Below, in pieces: positions 63,301-64,000 of a DNA stretch of 64,000 bases. Under the pieces are notes generated by a model that did no database searches, was not told the DNA's origin, and saw only the letters and a program-made list of their open reading frames with translations. This stretch comes from Brevibacillus thermoruber 423 (lineage in GTDB: Bacteria > Bacillota > Bacilli > Brevibacillales > Brevibacillaceae). The number at the start of each line of letters is the position of its first letter. Position 1 is the stretch's first letter. The stretch is from assembly GCF_000454065.1 (NCBI RefSeq), contig NZ_KE695650.1, forward strand, positions 1 through 64,000, in the 5' to 3' direction. The position numbers and the translations under genes were made by a program.

Positions 63301-64000
63301 ACTCACTTACCTCGTTGGGGCCGCAGGCCTGATGAGGCGAGTGCAGCTAAAGATCGTATTTGGGTACCGATCCCCAAGAATGTGTCGGAAGGTCTCCGTC
63401 AGATGGCGAAGTCGGCCTCGCTACCTCTGAAAAGTGTTCTATTGGCTGCACATTTACGCGTAGTTAGTTTGTTGGGAGGTCAGACGGACGTTCTGACGGG
63501 GATGTTTCAAAACGGCCGGTTGGAACAATACCAAGGGGAGAAAGTGGTGGGTCTCTTCTTGAACACTGTTCCGCTACGCGCGAAATTGTCGAGCGGCAGT
63601 AGGTGGGTGGATCTGGCAAGGCAAGCATTTGAAAAAGAGCGCGACCTTCTTTCTCACAGGCGCTTTCCGCTTGCTGAGCTACAGCGTCTTTATGGAGGAA
63701 GGCAACAGTTATTCGAAACGGCCTTCAACTACACTCACTTCCATGTATACGAAGGATTGACGGAGCTACCAGGGCTTGAGGTGCTGGATGCTGAGCACAC
63801 CGATTATACCTTCATCACCCTGACTGCCCAGTTTACTGTTGATGTCAACAGCGGGGATATTCACCTCGCTCTTGACTACAATCCGTATGAACTGAACGCC
63901 GAGCAAATGGATCAAATCGCGGCGTACTACCAAAACGTTCTAACCGCAATGACAAATGATCCTACTGGTAGATATGATAAGGCACCTCTTCTCTCACCCC
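57358..64000 (+). CDS. Fatty-acyl-AMP-ligase NRPS: FAAL-ACP-C-A(Thr)-T-C*... (continues beyond window)
   Basis: ATG at 57358 behind GGGGAGGTG; 2214 codons read without interruption to the window end. FAAL (1-570): LQYTSGSTSIPKGVMVTHGN, WLPPYHDMGLIGGILQPLYA, GLAEGTLIVTGG and IIIRGRNLYPQDIELTAEKS, the FAAL form that adenylates a fatty acid and passes it to a carrier. ACP: LGIDSMK (Ser639). C: FHHIIVDLWSV, with HHxxxDL instead of DG; chain-initiating condensation of acyl onto amino acid is expected. A pocket DFWNIGMVHK, Thr. T: LGGDS (Ser1714). The last C (from about 1780) has TEPFLDG (1913-1919) in place of HHxxxDG. It should start the assembly line with an N-acyl-Thr unit, although it lies last in the part of the cluster seen. 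Confidence 0.93.
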   Translation, partial: MSQLNLMSFRETSNFVEILRERAIRQPNVTAYEFLLDGDELSARITYSELDRKARAIGAFLQSFGCSGERILLLYPPSLEYVAAYFGCLYGGGIAVPAYPPTSTRLIPRLQAIAKNAEAVVALTSSKLLDEISDRFEKVPELNRLTWVATDALPKRLETLWKEPQITWDTLAFLQYTSGSTSIPKGVMVTHGNLIHNSKMIQTAFEQGTDDRGVIWLPPYHDMGLIGGILQPLYAGYPVTLMSPYDFMQRPYSWLKAISRTKATTSGGPNFAYDLCVERITEDQKRTLDLSSWRVAFNGAEPIRASTLERFADEFACCGFKPEAFFPCYGLAEGTLIVTGGWTRPLTLTCNRQSLEEGYIGVVHNSSPEDKSKVLVSSGKSLMDQKVCIVDPTTFTECKEGEIGEIWVKGPSVAQGYWSMPELTDESFRAYLLKTGEGPFLRTGDMGFLYEGNLFVTGRMKDLIIIRGRNLYPQDIELTAEKSHPAARPNAAAAFAITVEDEERLVIVQEVQRKYRALVQDEMVDAITQEILREYGVQPYAVVLVKFGGIPKTSSGKIQRGLTRERFLAGELNEIGRRVYSNEVSDSVEDLRKSVSIEHGDDRRAEIERIFLNLLSQTTGVTQSVADLAMSPSELGIDSMKAFELQHVLEEEWGVMVPAVTFLQDMKLEDIRDIILTKLDMNYKVLPVDHGIQTGLIPASRGQKGLYFLQKLAPHSSAYHIARAVKIRGPLQTEKVRNILQILTARHTALRTTFIEDQNGGLLQKIADEPRIEFTYVEAASWSDQQRLDLLVAETQRPFDLESGPLMRTLLLNCSTEEHLLLWVFHHIIVDLWSVDVLIEETITLLELEGTDSESLLPMPAMQFRDYTVWQESWLKCNGEEHLAYWLRELTGELPVLDFPSDRPRPPVQTYNGSSCTLTLGDEQTKRLKELSAKHNGTLYMTLLAAYLLFLYRYTGQNEIIIGSPMAGRTRAAMNKLVGFVTNTLPLRFFVREGDKVADLISQVRGKVLGAFAHQEYPFHMLLEKVNPKRDSSRSPVYQTVFVMQNVGTIREAGAIIAGKAGGISTLGGLQVETVPLPETSSLFDLTTTVTEVEDRLILTMQYNTDLFEEKTVTRMLHHFTVLLDSLTTNEEEEIDRLPMLTEEERQELLPTPIVSELPHRTLVELFEEQVLATPEKVAISYQDRSLTYSELDARANRLARLLQEKGVLPGDKVGIFVERSLEMIVGILGILKAGAAYVPLDPFYPQERLEFVIEDAELSLLLTQEHLLERLRKRTSTILLLKDVNNDISREDTQPLRLSLSPDHLAYVIYTSGSTGKPKGVLVSHGNVVRLFESTDHLFQFNQEDVWTLFHSYAFDFSVWEIWGALLKGGRLVVVPYMVSRHPEEFYRLLHREGVTVLNQTPSAFQQLIYAEERSEMKLPLLLRYVIFGGEVLSPESLRPWVQRHGCDHPKLINMYGITETTVHVTYRQITLEDLSRQNSLIGVPIRDLQVYLLDRNMQPVPYGVIGEMYIGGPGVAQGYMNRPELTAEKFIANPFVADTGAKLYRSGDLARRLSNGELEYVGRFDHQVKIRGFRIELGEIKSALLQREEVREAVVLAHVDRTGEKVLVAYIVLRNMENVLKTSELKNYLRSKLPEFMVPAHFVILDRIPLTENGKIDMQALPAPQWNDRISSFPYVAPSGPIEETLASVWSHVLGVERISALDNFFDLGGDSIRSIRVLTLAKEFGIHLSLQDLYRYQTIRELAFAAGQSNPSYEVKMTSQSFALLKPEDRRLVPDGIEDAYPLTSLQAGLVFHSEYNPDYKNYITTFRLKAPFNDKVIRQALERLTARHPMLRTSFDVSRYSVPMQLVHKKVIPRLIFNDWRDKTPEQQEAGFTEFLHAEKRNKFDWKEAPLLRFNVHRLTDETLQFTMTEPFLDGWSVASLITELFSDYLALLKEPNTPPLPLLESTFRDYVAAEKHALENESSKAYWENELRDCMPTHLPRWGRRPDEASAAKDRIWVPIPKNVSEGLRQMAKSASLPLKSVLLAAHLRVVSLLGGQTDVLTGMFQNGRLEQYQGEKVVGLFLNTVPLRAKLSSGSRWVDLARQAFEKERDLLSHRRFPLAELQRLYGGRQQLFETAFNYTHFHVYEGLTELPGLEVLDAEHTDYTFITLTAQFTVDVNSGDIHLALDYNPYELNAEQMDQIAAYYQNVLTAMTNDPTGRYDKAPLLSP

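Noticed and set aside
1-64000. CRISPR arrays, tRNA or rRNA genes
   Set aside because: No regularly spaced short repeats, cloverleaf sequences or rRNA-like stretches were seen on reading through.

Overview
The window looks like a spore-forming Firmicute of the Bacillales (Paenibacillaceae or Alicyclobacillaceae type; genus not resolvable here). Pointers are strong GGAGG-type ribosome sites with frequent TTG/GTG starts, a YjcZ-type small sporulation protein, and many transposon remnants. Base composition is mosaic: AT-rich islands at about 1.7-3.1, 4.3-4.8 and 17.6-18.2 kb, a very GC-rich patch at 18.6-19.3 kb, and a fairly uniform large cluster from 24 kb to the end.

Left part (1-23.9 kb) is a graveyard of accessory DNA. 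It holds decayed MocR, EamA transporter, MFS and HIT fragments; a secreted FN3-like protein; an IS110 relic; a frameshifted CHC2/toprim primase cut by an IS256-family relic; and an intact IS256-family element (9248-10578). A module made of a double-HTH regulator, a comM 3' fragment and the edge of a TIR-like gene occurs twice (6.2-7.2 and 21.5-22.6 kb); only the first copy keeps the TIR-like effector body. Intact islands between the relics are a zinc alcohol dehydrogenase, a divergent MerR/TipAS regulator and MFS efflux pair with two 19-bp-spacer promoters, an unknown 414-aa protein, and a one-frameshift urocanate hydratase followed by a truncated DUF917 protein.

Right part (23,962-64,000 and beyond) is one co-directional hybrid NRPS/PKS cluster. 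Gene 1: C*-A(Asn)-T-C-A(Thr)-T-Cy-A(Cys, with inserted Ox)-T. Gene 2: KS-AT(malonyl)-KR-ACP. Gene 3: free-standing luciferase-like monooxygenase. Gene 4: C-A(Gly-like?)-T-C*-A(x)-T-C-A(x)-T-C-A(Ala)-T-TE. Gene 5: membrane-anchored penicillin-acylase-type Ntn hydrolase. Gene 6: ankyrin-repeat protein. Gene 7 (runs off the window): FAAL-ACP-C-A(Thr)-T-C*. C* marks condensation domains whose HHxxxDG motif is broken. Substrates were read from binding-pocket residues by eye.

Inferred logic: the FAAL loads a fatty acid, the NRPS and PKS genes build an acylated peptide with a thiazole and one reduced ketide that may be oxygenated by the monooxygenase, the TE releases it, and the exported acylase may trim the acyl end, as PvdQ does in pyoverdine maturation. 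I do not recognise this domain and substrate combination as a known compound. The cluster continues to the right, so the start of the assembly line is incomplete here.
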